DNA of 64,000 nt from Parerythrobacter_A sp963838735. Its GTDB lineage: Bacteria > Pseudomonadota > Alphaproteobacteria > Sphingomonadales > Sphingomonadaceae. A program made the position numbers and the translations under genes. Below are positions 8,109 through 17,741 of the stretch, in pieces. The stretch spans positions 1 through 64,000 of the forward strand of contig CAWISG010000012.1 of assembly GCA_963838735.1 (NCBI GenBank), in the 5' to 3' direction. Numbering within the stretch: position 1 is the first letter of the stretch; each line of letters starts with the position of its first letter. Under the pieces are notes generated by a model that was given only the letters and a program-made list of their open reading frames with translations, did no database searches and was not told the origin of the DNA.

Positions 8109-9011
8109 TCAGGCTGGGCACTGCGCCAGATCGTCACGGAATGTGTCGATCAGCCAGCTTGTTGCCGGTCCCGGCCGCGCGTCGCGCCGCCACAGCGCAC
8201 TCAGCGTATAATCGGTCCCCGGCTTCTCCGGCAGGTCCAGCGCCACCAGCGCACCCGATGCAAGGTCATCGACCACGGCCGCGCGCGGCATGTTGCCCCA
8301 GCCGATCCCCTCTTTCAGCAACGCATGTTTTGCGCCCAGATCGGCCAGCCGCCATTGCTCGCGCGCCATTACCGAGAACTCGCGACCCTGCGTCAGTGGC
8401 GAGCGGTCGGACAGTACCAGTTGCAGATGCTCACGGCTCTGGCCCGATGCGATGTCGGCCGCGGCCAGCGGATGTCCGGGCGCTGCAACGGGTATAAGCT
8501 CGACCGACCCGATCGCCTGCCGCTCCAGCGCCGGGTAATCGGCGACAACCGGTCCGCCGATTGCCAGCGCGGCTTCGTCATCCAGCAGACAGGCCACCAC
8601 TGCGCCCAAAGCTTCCACCTGCAACCGCAGACCAACCGTCGGGAACATGGTACGAAATGCTCGCAGCACGCGCGCCGTGGCCTCGCCCGGCACCATCACA
8701 TCGACCACCAGCGATACATCGCTTTCCAGTCCGCTATGCAGGCTGCGCGCCTTGGCCAGCAGGTTGTCGATTCCTCCGGTGATCGCCCGCGTTTCGTTGA
8801 GCAGACCGGCGCCCGCATCAGTCAGCACCGGTTTGCGCGATCCTTCGCGTGCGAACAGCTTGACGCTCAGCTGCGCTTCGAGCTGCGCAATGCCGTAGCT
8901 GATGGCGGAGACCGCCCGCCCCATATTGCGCGCTGCGCCGCCGAAGCTGCCCGCCGCGACAACCGCCTCAAAAATGCGCAGCTGGTCCAGCGTGGGATCG
9001 CCCAACTTCAT
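8109..9011 (-). CDS. LysR-family transcriptional regulator
   Basis: The 300-residue regulator has a winged HTH at residues 1-62 (TLDQLRIFEAVVAAGSFGGA, AVSAISYGIAQLEAQLSVKL). A LysR substrate-binding domain follows from about residue 90 (VSLVVDVMVPGEATARVLRA). It is divergent from the pirin-azoR pair with a 107 bp shared promoter region. This is a common arrangement in proteobacteria, where such LysR proteins control redox-responsive pirin and azoreductase genes; that role is inferred here. Confidence 0.9.
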   Translation of the reverse strand: MKLGDPTLDQLRIFEAVVAAGSFGGAARNMGRAVSAISYGIAQLEAQLSVKLFAREGSRKPVLTDAGAGLLNETRAITGGIDNLLAKARSLHSGLESDVSLVVDVMVPGEATARVLRAFRTMFPTVGLRLQVEALGAVVACLLDDEAALAIGGPVVADYPALERQAIGSVELIPVAAPGHPLAAADIASGQSREHLQLVLSDRSPLTQGREFSVMAREQWRLADLGAKHALLKEGIGWGNMPRAAVVDDLASGALVALDLPEKPGTDYTLSALWRRDARPGPATSWLIDTFRDDLAQCPA

Positions 9012-9118
9012 GCCTATTCCGATAATCCTGTCATCCTGAACGTATTTGTTCCACTTATTCGGCCGCTGCGCAATCGCTATCTGTCTCTCACAGCACCCCT
9101 CCAGCAGGAGACATCACG

Positions 9119-9832
9119 ATGATCGAACACCGCCCCTTCGCCACGCTCGGTTCCGCCAATCACGGCTGGCTCGACGCGCATCACCATTTCAGCTTTGCCG
9201 CGTACCACGACCCTGCCCGCGTCAACTGGGGCGCATTGCGCGTCTGGAACGACGATACCATCGCAGCGGGCACCGGCTTTCCCACGCACCCCCATGCCGA
9301 CATGGAAATCGTCACCTATGTCCGCAAAGGCGCCATCACTCATACCGACAATATGGGCAATGAAGGCCGCACCGAAGCGGGCGATGTTCAGGTTATGAGT
9401 GCAGGCACCGGCATCGCCCATTCGGAATATAACCGCGAAGACGAAGACACGCAGATCTTCCAGATCTGGATCATCCCGGACGAGCGCGGCGGCGAACCGG
9501 CCTGGGGCGCGCGGCCTTTCCCCAAGGAAGGACGCAACGGGCAGTTCGTGCCGCTCGCCTCCAACGCGGCGAACGATGACGAGACCGGTTTTGGGCCCCT
9601 ACCAATCCGCGCCGATGCCAGCGTGCTGGGCGCGACGGTAAAGGCCGGAAAAAGCATTACCTATCGCCCCGCCAGTGCCAGTCGGCACCTTTATCTTGTG
9701 CCTGCTACGGGCCGGGTAACTGTCGGTAATGTCGAGGCCGCCGCCCGCGACGGAATTGCCATTACCGGCGAGGAAGACATCACCATCACGGCAATCGAAG
9801 ACGCGGAACTCATCCTCGTCGATGCCGCTTGA
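9119..9832 (+). CDS. Pirin family protein
   Basis: This 237-residue bicupin carries the four pirin metal ligands: H57 and H59 in THPHADMEIVTYV, and H101 and E103 in GIAHSEYN. YhaK/PirA-type pirins bind iron and some have quercetinase activity. AGGAG lies eight bases before the ATG. It lies 25 bp upstream of azoR and divergent to LysR, so a redox or aromatic-compound response is plausible. Confidence 0.93.
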   Translation: MIEHRPFATLGSANHGWLDAHHHFSFAAYHDPARVNWGALRVWNDDTIAAGTGFPTHPHADMEIVTYVRKGAITHTDNMGNEGRTEAGDVQVMSAGTGIAHSEYNREDEDTQIFQIWIIPDERGGEPAWGARPFPKEGRNGQFVPLASNAANDDETGFGPLPIRADASVLGATVKAGKSITYRPASASRHLYLVPATGRVTVGNVEAAARDGIAITGEEDITITAIEDAELILVDAA

Positions 9833-9857
9833 ATTTTTACGAGAAGGAACACGGAAT

Positions 9858-10451
9858 ATGAGTACTATCCTGCATATCACCGCCAGCATAAAAGGTGCGG
9901 AATCCGTTTCGCGCGCGCTGAGCACCACCATCGCCAGCACTTTGCGCGACGAAACCGGCAAGCAAGTCATCGAACGCGATTTGAGCCAGAACGACCTGCC
10001 CTTTGTTTCCGCCGAAAGTTTCGGTGCGGCGCAGGTGCCACCGGCCGACCGCACGCCTGCACAAGCCGAAGCGACTGCGGCGGGCGACCAGCTCATCGCC
10101 GAACTGCAGGACGCCGATATCGTCGTGTTCGGCGTGCCGATCTACAACTTTGCCGTTCCCGCTACGGTAAAGGCGTGGGCCGATCTGGTGGCGCGCGCGG
10201 GCACCACGTTCCGATATACGCCCGACGGACCGCAGGGGCTGCTTAAGGAAAAGCGCGCCTACATCGCGGTGGCATCGGGCGGAACGCAGGTCGGAAGCGA
10301 CGTCGACTTCATGACGCCGTGGTTGCGTCACTTTCTAGGCTTTCTCGGGATTGGCGATGCGCAGGTCATTGCGGCGGACGGCCTTATGGGTGGCGATGGA
10401 GAGGCAAAGGTAGCGGCAGCTTCGGCGAAGGCCGCGCAGGTAACGGCCTAA
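9858..10451 (+). CDS. azoR: FMN-dependent NADH-azoreductase
   Basis: The 197-residue flavodoxin-like fold protein starts MSTILHITASIKGAESVSR, the phosphate-binding loop of AzoR. It contains VVFGVPIYNFAVPATVKAWAD and VASGGTQVGSDVDFMTPWL, both typical of AzoR. It reduces quinones and azo compounds with NADH. The ATG at 9858 has GAGAAGGAAC upstream. The gene follows pirin at short distance and is probably co-transcribed; its end overlaps the convergent oxidoreductase gene by 4 bp. Confidence 0.93.
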   Translation: MSTILHITASIKGAESVSRALSTTIASTLRDETGKQVIERDLSQNDLPFVSAESFGAAQVPPADRTPAQAEATAAGDQLIAELQDADIVVFGVPIYNFAVPATVKAWADLVARAGTTFRYTPDGPQGLLKEKRAYIAVASGGTQVGSDVDFMTPWLRHFLGFLGIGDAQVIAADGLMGGDGEAKVAAASAKAAQVTA

Positions 10452-11536
10452 CCGATCCGGCTGGCGCGCATCGCCAGCGTGGCAAGCGGCGGGGCGGTGC
10501 GGGCCAGCGTGGTCAGCGTCGCACCCCCGCGTGCTGTTTCCGCCACGTTCCAGATCGCCTTGGCGGTCTTCACGGGACGAAACGCCTGTCGCGCAAAGGC
10601 ACGCTGGTAGCGGGGTGCCGCGGCACCGCCGCCTCTGGTGTAAGATCGCACGGCGGCTTCGGCGCTGGCCAGCGCGATAGCCATGCCCTCGCCCGCCAGC
10701 GAAGGGATAACCGCTGCCTGATCGCCCAACCGGAACAGGCCGGGGGCGGTGTCCCGCGCAATCCAGCCATAGGGCACGGCACCGATCGTGTCCGCCGCGA
10801 TGTCGTCCGGTGCGAAAGCCATGCGACTGCCGAATGCGGGATACTCGCGCCCCAGTTCCGCGAACAATGCAGCAGGCGTGCCGCCCGCCATTGCCAATCG
10901 CGACTTGCGCAATGCAAGGCACACATTCGCGCTCGGATGTCCGTCGCGCTCTTCCTGCAAAACGATCCCGGCATACCCGCCTGCGAAGAAGTGCAGTTCG
11001 ATGGTGTTGGCGAGCAGTTTGGTCAGTTCGGCACTGCCGGGAAGGCGGATGCGCAGCCCCAGTGCGGCATCCTCGGCGGCACGGGGTCGGGGCAACCCGC
11101 GCACATCGTATTTGCCGCTGGCAAGAAACAGGGCATCGCTGCACCAGTCCTGTGTGTCTCCCAATGCAATGCCGGGTTCGACGGACCGGATGCGGTCGAT
11201 AGCGAGCGTCGCGCCGGCCTCGACAGCCTGCGCGCGCATCGCGGTATCCAGAGCATGGCGCGACAAGCCGTATCCCGCAGCAGGCAGTCTGTTGTGCGCT
11301 TCCCGCCCGCCGCTAAACAGCGCCAGCTTCATTACGCGATGTGCGCCCAGCTCTGCTACATCCAGCCCGTTATCGCGCAGCCGCGCCACGGTGCGCCAGC
11401 TCATGAACCCGCCGCACAGCGCATCGCCGACCTCGACGTGCCGGTCCACCAGCACCGGCCGGCCGCCCGCGCGCGCCAGCAGCGTTGCGGCAAGGCAGCC
11501 CGCCGGACCCGCGCCGAGAACGACAGGCGCGCTCAC
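10448..11536 (-). CDS. FAD-dependent oxidoreductase of the type III PKS cluster
   Basis: This 362-residue flavoprotein has an N-terminal GAGPAG dinucleotide loop (residues 8-13) and a second FAD motif, LFRLGDQAAVIPSLAGEGMA, typical of the geranylgeranyl reductase/PHBH superfamily. The GTG at 11536 overlaps the methyltransferase stop; a longer frame upstream lies inside that gene. It is the third gene after the polyketide synthase and methyltransferase, so it probably hydroxylates or reduces the polyketide product. The substrate is not known. Confidence 0.85.
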   Translation of the reverse strand: MSAPVVLGAGPAGCLAATLLARAGGRPVLVDRHVEVGDALCGGFMSWRTVARLRDNGLDVAELGAHRVMKLALFSGGREAHNRLPAAGYGLSRHALDTAMRAQAVEAGATLAIDRIRSVEPGIALGDTQDWCSDALFLASGKYDVRGLPRPRAAEDAALGLRIRLPGSAELTKLLANTIELHFFAGGYAGIVLQEERDGHPSANVCLALRKSRLAMAGGTPAALFAELGREYPAFGSRMAFAPDDIAADTIGAVPYGWIARDTAPGLFRLGDQAAVIPSLAGEGMAIALASAEAAVRSYTRGGGAAAPRYQRAFARQAFRPVKTAKAIWNVAETARGGATLTTLARTAPPLATLAMRASRIG

Positions 11537-12219
11537 CGCAATCGCTCCACGCACAGCCGGAACGGAAACGCGCGAAACACCCGCGCTTCCGCCACCCCGG
11601 CCTCGGCAAGCAGCGGCACCCATTCCGCCGGACGGTAGGACCGCGCGATGGACATGCGCCCGTCATGCTTCACAATTCGATGCCACCGCATCAGCGCCGC
11701 CAGCAGCGGATAGCCGCGATAGGCAAAGCCGTGGCGCAGCAGGTCGTTCACGAACCAGCCGATCCGCGCTTCGGCTTCCATGAAGCGGACGAAAGCGATC
11801 AGTTCGGCAGGTGTCATGTGATGCGCGACAAGGCTGGAGATAACGCAGTCCCACCCCTCCCCGGCAAGATCGGCATAGTCCCCGATGCGATAATCTATAT
11901 CGCTATCGTCCTGCGTCGCATCACGGGCGGCGGCCAGACTGCGTTCGTTCAGGTCCACGCCGACCAGCTGCACGGCAACTCCGCGTTTCTGTGCCCAGCC
12001 CTCGATTCGCCGCAGCATGTCGCCGTCGCCGAACCCGACATCGAGCAGGCGCAGCGCCCTGCGCGCACCCGTCACCCGGTCGAGGAAGGCCAGCGTCGGT
12101 CGATAGGCCATCGTCAACGCATTCACCCGCGCCAGATCGTGAACCACGGCGCGATAGGTGTCCGCGTCGAGGTCCGGCGCGTCCATCATCTCCTCGGCAA
12201 TCAGGCGCTGTTCCAGCAT
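11533..12219 (-). CDS. SAM-dependent methyltransferase of the type III PKS cluster
   Basis: The 228-residue class I methyltransferase has motif I in LRLLDVGFGDGDML, an acidic post-I strand (LVGVDLNERSLAAARD) and YADLAGEGWDCVISSLVAHH as motif IV. It lies 6 bp after the polyketide synthase and overlaps the FAD enzyme, so it is very likely translationally coupled. It may O- or C-methylate the polyketide; the acceptor is inferred from context only. Confidence 0.85.
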   Translation of the reverse strand: MLEQRLIAEEMMDAPDLDADTYRAVVHDLARVNALTMAYRPTLAFLDRVTGARRALRLLDVGFGDGDMLRRIEGWAQKRGVAVQLVGVDLNERSLAAARDATQDDSDIDYRIGDYADLAGEGWDCVISSLVAHHMTPAELIAFVRFMEAEARIGWFVNDLLRHGFAYRGYPLLAALMRWHRIVKHDGRMSIARSYRPAEWVPLLAEAGVAEARVFRAFPFRLCVERLR

Positions 12220-12225
12220 CGCGCC

Positions 12226-13278
12226 TCAGCCGTCCGTCCAGCCGAACCGCAGGCCTTCCACCGCCAGCCCCGGCCCGAAAGCCAGCGCGATACCACGCTC
12301 CGGCCGACTTTTTATCTGCCGCGCGAGCACGAACATCAGTGTAGCCGACGACATGTTACCGCAATCGTGCAGCACGGCGCGCGAAGCATGCAGGGCACTC
12401 GGCCACAGGCCAAGCCCCCGCTCCACCGCGTCGAGGATGGAACGCCCGCCTGCATGCACTGCCCAGGCCTTAATGTCGCGCACGTCGTCGCCGCGCAAAA
12501 TTGCGGCGCGGATATCGGGTTCGGCCAGCGCCGCAGCGATGCGCCCTGGCACTTCGCCAGACAAGTTCATTTCGAAACCGTGGTCGGTGATGTCCCATCG
12601 GATAAGCTCTTCTGACTGCTCCAGCGCCAGCGACAGTCCCGCATCGAGCGACAGACCCGAACCCCCTGCTTCGACAATCGCCGCAGCCGCACCGTCCCCG
12701 AACTGCGAGACCGCCATTAGCGGTTCGATGGCGTCATAGGCGCGGTGGTGCAGGCTGCTCAGCTCGACCGTTACCACCAGCACCCGCGCCGCCGGGTCGG
12801 ACCGCACGATATGCCGTGCGGTGCGCAGCGCGGTGACCGCAGCATAGCACCCCATGAAACCGATCAGCACCCGCTCCACGTTGGCGGCCAGCCCCAGCCG
12901 CCGCGCCACGATCTGGTCGATCCCCGGCGCAACAAAGCCAGTGCAGCTGGCCACCACCAGATGGGTAATGCCATCCGTGTCAGCCAGCTTGCCGATCGCC
13001 TGCAGCGCCAGTTCCGGCGCATGTTTCGCATAAAGCTGCATGCGGGCAGCGGTACCGGGCGGCGCATCGTCATTGCCATACAGCCCGCGCCCTTCGTTCA
13101 AGGCGGCATCCTGCGGTTCCAGCACTGACCAGCGATGCGCAATGCCGGAGCGCGCATCCATCCGGTCATACAGCTTCGCCGTGCGCGTTCCCGCTACCCG
13201 AGCCCGCGCCCAGCGGCGGAAATCGTCCTGGTAATCAAGCGGGGGCAGCGCCGTGGCAAGCGCGGTAATTACGGTCAT
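12226..13278 (-). CDS. Type III polyketide synthase
   Basis: This 350-residue thiolase-fold enzyme has the full chalcone-synthase-type triad: Cys112 in VASCTGFVAPG, His275 in WAVHAGG and Asn308 in DCGNMSSAT. Bacterial relatives make alkylpyrones, alkylresorcinols or phloroglucinols from acyl-CoA and malonyl-CoA. With the following methyltransferase and FAD enzyme it forms a three-gene minus-strand operon. The starter unit and ring type cannot be read from the sequence. Confidence 0.93.
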   Translation of the reverse strand: MTVITALATALPPLDYQDDFRRWARARVAGTRTAKLYDRMDARSGIAHRWSVLEPQDAALNEGRGLYGNDDAPPGTAARMQLYAKHAPELALQAIGKLADTDGITHLVVASCTGFVAPGIDQIVARRLGLAANVERVLIGFMGCYAAVTALRTARHIVRSDPAARVLVVTVELSSLHHRAYDAIEPLMAVSQFGDGAAAAIVEAGGSGLSLDAGLSLALEQSEELIRWDITDHGFEMNLSGEVPGRIAAALAEPDIRAAILRGDDVRDIKAWAVHAGGRSILDAVERGLGLWPSALHASRAVLHDCGNMSSATLMFVLARQIKSRPERGIALAFGPGLAVEGLRFGWTDG

Positions 13279-13309
13279 CTCATTTCAACCGTGCCTGTCG
13301 CCAAGACAA

Positions 13310-15388
13310 TCATTCGTCCGGCACATTGCGCCGCAGCTCGTTCAGCCACACATCCGCCACCGCATCGCTGGGTGCGCGCCAGTCGCCGCGGGGGCTGAGC
13401 GCGCCGCCACTGCTGACCTTTGGGCCATTGGGCATCGCGCTCCTTTTGAACTGGCTGAATGCGAAGAAGCGTTGCACGAAGACTTCCAGCCAACGGCGGA
13501 CGTCTGCAAGGTCGTACATATTCTTCGCATCGTCGGGGAAATTCGGCGGCCATTGTCCATGATCCGCATCGCACCAGGCGTGATAGGCGAGAAACGCGAC
13601 ATGGCTTGGCTGATGGCCCCAACGCATGGTGTGATGCAGGAAGAAGTCGTGCAGCTCGTAGGGGCCGATCCGGTCCTGCGTGCTCTGTATCTCGCCATCC
13701 TCCCCCGCCGGGACCAGTTCCGGGCTGATTTCGGTTGCGACAATATCTTCCAGAACCGCGTCGCAAGCTGGGTCGAACTGATCGGTGCGCTCGCACCAGC
13801 GGATCAGGTACTGTACCAAGGTCTTTGGCACACCCGCATTGACGTTGTAATGGCTCATCTGGTCGCCCACGCCATAGGTGCACCAGCCTAGCGCCAATTC
13901 GCTGAGGTCGCCCGTTCCGATCACAAAGCCGCTATGCTGCCCCGCCAGCCGGAACAGGTAATCGGTGCGCAAACCGGCCTGCACATTTTCGAAGGTGGTG
14001 TCGTAAACCGGCTCGCTGCTGCCGTCCTTGCCCGCAAACGGGTGCCCGATATTCTCCAGCATCAGCCGCGCGGTCGGGACGATGTCGATTTCTTCCGCCG
14101 TAACCCCGAACGTCTCCATCAGCCGCAGCGCGTTCGCCTTCGTGCGATCCGACGTGCCGAAACCGGGCAGCGTGTAACCGCGAATGGTGCTGCGCGGCAG
14201 GTCCAGCGTGTCACAGGCCTTAGCGGCCACGATCAGTGCTTGGGTGCTGTCGAGCCCGCCCGAAACACCCAGCACCAGCGATTTGGGGTTCGTCGCCTCG
14301 ATCCGGCGGACAAGACCAGCAACCTGGATATTGAAGGCCTCGTAACAGTCCTCGTGCAGCTTGTCTTCGCGATTGGGCACGAAGGGAAAACGTCGGATGG
14401 GGCGGCGCAGGCGGCGATCGCCGCGTTCGGTGGCATGGTCGAACACCACGGTGCGATAGCTGTCTTCAGGGCGCCCTGCAGCCTCGCATGCGTCGTTGAA
14501 CGTCTGCATCCGCATCCGCTCGTTCAGGATGCGCTGGCAATCGACATCGACCACGCAGAGCTCCGGCTTGCGGTCGAACCGGACGCTTTCCACCATCAGG
14601 TCGCCCAGTTCATAGACCATGCCCTGCCCGTCGAACGCCATGTCCGTCGTGCTTTCGCCATGTCCGCTGGCGGAATAGGCATAGGCGCAGACCGCGCGGC
14701 TCGACTGCGCCTTGCACAGCAAGTGCCGGTCGTCGGACTTGCCGATGGTAATGTTGCTGGCCGACAGGTTCAGCACAATGGTCGCACCGGCCAGCGCGGC
14801 GCGGGTGCCGGGCGGGTCGGGTGCCCAGAAATCTTCGCAAATTTCCATCCCGAAGGTAAAGCCGGGTATGGTCGGGTGCGCGAAGATCAGATCGGTCCCG
14901 AACGGCACCTCTTCGCCATTCACCGGTATCGCCAGATCGATGCAGCCGCGCCCGTGCGCAAACCAGCGCTGTTCGTAGAACTCGCGATAATTGGGCAGGA
15001 AGCTCTTGGGAACAACGCCCAGTATCTCGCCGCGCGCGATGGCGACGGCGCAATTGTAGATGCGCCCGTTGCGGCGCAGCGGCGCGCCTACGGCCAGCAC
15101 CACCGGCACACCGGCGCTGGCTTTCGCGAGCTCGGCCAGGCCAGCCTCCGCCGCATCGAGCAACGCCGCCTGCATATGCAAATCGTCCAGCGCATAGGAG
15201 GAAACGCACAATTCGGGGTACAGCAGAAGATCGACATTCTCTGACGCCGCCCGCTCAGCCTCGGAAATTATTCCTGCGACGTTGTATGCAACATCCGCCG
15301 TGCGAACCTGCGGGGTACTGGTCGCGATACGCACGAAACCGTGGGTGTGCAGGTCGAAAAACGGGTGATCTGTCGCGCCTTTGGTCAT
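13310..15388 (-). CDS. nadE: Glutamine-dependent NAD+ synthase
   Basis: The 692-residue two-domain enzyme has a nitrilase-type glutaminase at residues 1-300 (LLYPELCVSSYALDDL, ICEDFWAPDPPG with the nucleophilic Cys). The NAD synthetase domain follows, with the PP-loop SGGLDSTQALIVA. It amidates nicotinate adenine dinucleotide to NAD using glutamine. The ATG at 15388 (MTKGATDHPFF) is preferred to a TTG two codons upstream. The length is normal for this long bacterial class. Confidence 0.95.
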   Translation of the reverse strand: MTKGATDHPFFDLHTHGFVRIATSTPQVRTADVAYNVAGIISEAERAASENVDLLLYPELCVSSYALDDLHMQAALLDAAEAGLAELAKASAGVPVVLAVGAPLRRNGRIYNCAVAIARGEILGVVPKSFLPNYREFYEQRWFAHGRGCIDLAIPVNGEEVPFGTDLIFAHPTIPGFTFGMEICEDFWAPDPPGTRAALAGATIVLNLSASNITIGKSDDRHLLCKAQSSRAVCAYAYSASGHGESTTDMAFDGQGMVYELGDLMVESVRFDRKPELCVVDVDCQRILNERMRMQTFNDACEAAGRPEDSYRTVVFDHATERGDRRLRRPIRRFPFVPNREDKLHEDCYEAFNIQVAGLVRRIEATNPKSLVLGVSGGLDSTQALIVAAKACDTLDLPRSTIRGYTLPGFGTSDRTKANALRLMETFGVTAEEIDIVPTARLMLENIGHPFAGKDGSSEPVYDTTFENVQAGLRTDYLFRLAGQHSGFVIGTGDLSELALGWCTYGVGDQMSHYNVNAGVPKTLVQYLIRWCERTDQFDPACDAVLEDIVATEISPELVPAGEDGEIQSTQDRIGPYELHDFFLHHTMRWGHQPSHVAFLAYHAWCDADHGQWPPNFPDDAKNMYDLADVRRWLEVFVQRFFAFSQFKRSAMPNGPKVSSGGALSPRGDWRAPSDAVADVWLNELRRNVPDE

Positions 15389-15412
15389 GTACAAACCATG
15401 CGCGCCAAGGCC

Positions 15413-16414
15413 CTACCCCGCAAGCAATTCCTCGGCAGCGGGGGCGCTTTCCAGCAGCGCGATCAGACCACGTTCCTCGCGACTGAGCCATTGCGTGCTG
15501 CGCGGCAGTTGCAATCCTTCGCGCCAATTCTCCTGCCGCTCGACCAGGTCGATGACCGCGGGATGGATGTAACTGCGCCGGGTGACGGCGGGCGTATTGC
15601 CCAGATGCTCGGCCACATCCTCCAGCACGGCTTTCATCGTCAGCCGATCCTTCGCTGCCGCCAGCAAGTCATATCCTAGGACGCTGGCGTGCCAGGTGCG
15701 AAAATTCTTTGCGGTGAAATCCTCGCCCATCGTTTCGCGTAGATAGTCGTTGACGTCTCCGGACTCGACTGGATGCACGTCGCCGTCCTCGTCGACATAT
15801 TTGAACACCCGCTGTCCGGGCAGATCGTCCATCGCACTAACAGCTTCGGCCAAGGCGGCATCGGTCAGCTCGATGTCCTGCTCCTTGCCTGACTTGCCGC
15901 GAAACCGGATGTGCAGCTTACGTCCGGTCACGGCCATATGCCGTTGTCGCAAGGTAGTTGCGCCGAAGCTCTTGTTCCGCTTGGCATAGCCCTCGTTACC
16001 GATCCGCACCGCCCCCAGATCGAGCAGTCGCACCACGCTGGCAATGGCTGCCTCACGCGTAAGGTTTTCGCCCCCCAGATCGCTTTCAACCCTCTTGCGC
16101 ACGAGTGGCAGCAGCTTACCGAACGCCAGACAGCCGTCAAACTTCTCGCCCTCGCGCATGGCACGGAAATCTGGATGATACCGGTATTGCTTGCGCCCCG
16201 CGTCGTCATAGCCGGTGGCGAGGATGTGGCCGTTGGGCGCAGGGCAGAACCATGCGTCGCGATAGGCGGGGGGCAAAGCGATGGCGTTGAGGCGGCGTTT
16301 CTCCGCGCTGTCACCAATCAGCACGCCTTCGACATCGTAATAGGCAAAGCCGCGTCCCGCCCCCTTGCGGGTGATGCCGGGCAGCGCATCGTCGATATAG
16401 ATCAGCTTTTCCAT
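15413..16414 (-). CDS. DNA topoisomerase IB
   Basis: This 333-residue poxvirus-type topoisomerase IB starts MEKLIYIDDALPGI. An N-terminal domain runs to about residue 90, followed by the catalytic tyrosine-recombinase-like core. LDLGAVRIGNEGYAKRN and LRQRHM carry the conserved Arg/Lys residues, and the nucleophile is Tyr282 in TRRSYIHP. It relaxes supercoils through a 3'-phosphotyrosine intermediate. An open frame 33 codons longer exists but lacks homology to the family N-terminus. It lies downstream of nothing obvious and divergent to yghU. Confidence 0.93.
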   Translation of the reverse strand: MEKLIYIDDALPGITRKGAGRGFAYYDVEGVLIGDSAEKRRLNAIALPPAYRDAWFCPAPNGHILATGYDDAGRKQYRYHPDFRAMREGEKFDGCLAFGKLLPLVRKRVESDLGGENLTREAAIASVVRLLDLGAVRIGNEGYAKRNKSFGATTLRQRHMAVTGRKLHIRFRGKSGKEQDIELTDAALAEAVSAMDDLPGQRVFKYVDEDGDVHPVESGDVNDYLRETMGEDFTAKNFRTWHASVLGYDLLAAAKDRLTMKAVLEDVAEHLGNTPAVTRRSYIHPAVIDLVERQENWREGLQLPRSTQWLSREERGLIALLESAPAAEELLAG

Positions 16415-16530
16415 CCATCGCACCAATGCGCCATGCCGCGATAGGCTCCCATCGGGCCTTGCGCATAACCTATGTAACAAAACCGCCCCTTCATGCGTAG
16501 AACACACAGACACCCGAACCGAGGATCACG

Positions 16531-17403
16531 ATGAATTACGCCACCTACACCCCACCCGAAGTCTGGACCCACGACGCAGAAAACGGCGGCAAGTTCGCCA
16601 ACATCAACCGCCCCACCGCCGGCGCGCGTGAAGAGAAGGCACTGCCCGAAGGCAAACATGCGTTCCAGCTTTACTCACTCGCAACACCCAATGGCGTGAA
16701 AGCGTCCATCATGCTGGAGGAACTGCTGCAGGCAGGGCACGCAGATGCCGAATATGATGCATGGACCATCGATATCGGGGAAGGCGAACAGTTCACCAGC
16801 GGCTTCGTCGGCATCAATCCCAATTCCAAGATCCCGGCCCTGTTCGACCGCAGCGGCCCGGAGCCGGTCCGCCTGTTCGAATCAGGCGCGATCATTCTGC
16901 ACCTTGCCGACAAGTTCGGTGCGTTCCTGCCGACCGACCACACGCGCGCGGAGGTTCTGAGCTGGCTATTCTGGCAAGTCGGCAGCGCGCCTTTCATCGG
17001 TGGCGGGTTCGGCCATTTCTACGCCTATGCGCCTGAGAAATACGCATACCCCATCAATCGCTATGCGATGGAAACGAAGCGGCTGTTCGATGTTGCGGAC
17101 CGGCAGCTCGGCGATGCGCGATACCTTGGAGGCGACGATTACACCGTGGCCGACATCGCCACCTTCCCGTGGCTGGCCCCGTTCGTGATGGGCACTATCT
17201 ACGGGGGTGCAAAGAAATTCCTGTCGATTCATGAATATGAAAACGTCGCGCGTTGGGTCCATGAGATCGCCGCCCGTCCCGCCGTCCAGCGTGGCCGCAT
17301 CGTCAACAAAGTATGGGGCGAGGAAAACACGCAATTACGCGAGCGCCACTCGGCCGCCGACTTCGACGGAAAAGACCTGACGGGCTGGTCTAAGCCGGAA
17401 TAG
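16531..17403 (+). CDS. yghU: Glutathione-dependent disulfide-bond oxidoreductase YghU
   Basis: The 290-residue nu-class GST has a YghU-type N-terminal arm (WTHDAENGGKFANINRPTAG) before the thioredoxin fold (FQLYSLATPNGVKASIMLEE) and SGAIILHLADKFG. The helical domain contains YTVADIATFPWLAP. Family members show GSH-dependent disulfide reductase activity. It stands alone, followed 64 bp later by tRNA-Gln. Confidence 0.94.
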   Translation: MNYATYTPPEVWTHDAENGGKFANINRPTAGAREEKALPEGKHAFQLYSLATPNGVKASIMLEELLQAGHADAEYDAWTIDIGEGEQFTSGFVGINPNSKIPALFDRSGPEPVRLFESGAIILHLADKFGAFLPTDHTRAEVLSWLFWQVGSAPFIGGGFGHFYAYAPEKYAYPINRYAMETKRLFDVADRQLGDARYLGGDDYTVADIATFPWLAPFVMGTIYGGAKKFLSIHEYENVARWVHEIAARPAVQRGRIVNKVWGEENTQLRERHSAADFDGKDLTGWSKPE

Positions 17404-17467
17404 CCACCGAACCCGGCAGCACCCCCTTCCCTTCATCGCGAGAGCCGTTATAGACGGCTCCCGCTGC

Positions 17468-17542
17468 TGGGGCGTGGCCAAGTGGTAAGGCACCGGTTTT
17501 TGGTATCGGCATTCGCAGGTTCGATCCCTGCCGCCCCAGCCA
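17468..17542 (+). tRNA. tRNA-Gln(TTG)
   Basis: A full cloverleaf can be drawn. The acceptor stem TGGGGCG pairs with CGCCCCA, the D arm reads GGCCAAGTGGTAAGGC, the anticodon loop has TTG, and the T arm is GCAGGTTCGATCCCTGC. GCCA follows, so CCA is encoded. Phage-type remnants start within 200 bp downstream, as expected for a tRNA 3' end used as an integration site. I found no second copy of the tRNA 3' end by eye within the island. Confidence 0.95.
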
Positions 17543-17741
17543 GCGCTTTTTGCTTATTTGATAACTGTAAATGGTGGCAGCACCCGGCGACCGCGTTGCG
17601 CGGTTTCGGCCACCGAAGTGTTGCTGGAAGACATTTAGGGGACCGCCATCGTGCAGATACAGCGGCCCTCCTAGATTGTGTCGTCGGCGATGGCCACTGG
17701 CATGGTTCGGCCAACACCTCCGGATAACGACGGCAGCTGAA

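Noticed and set aside
15415..16513. Longer topoisomerase IB start at 16513
   Set aside because: The 33 extra residues do not resemble the family N-terminus, which starts at MEKLIYIDD.
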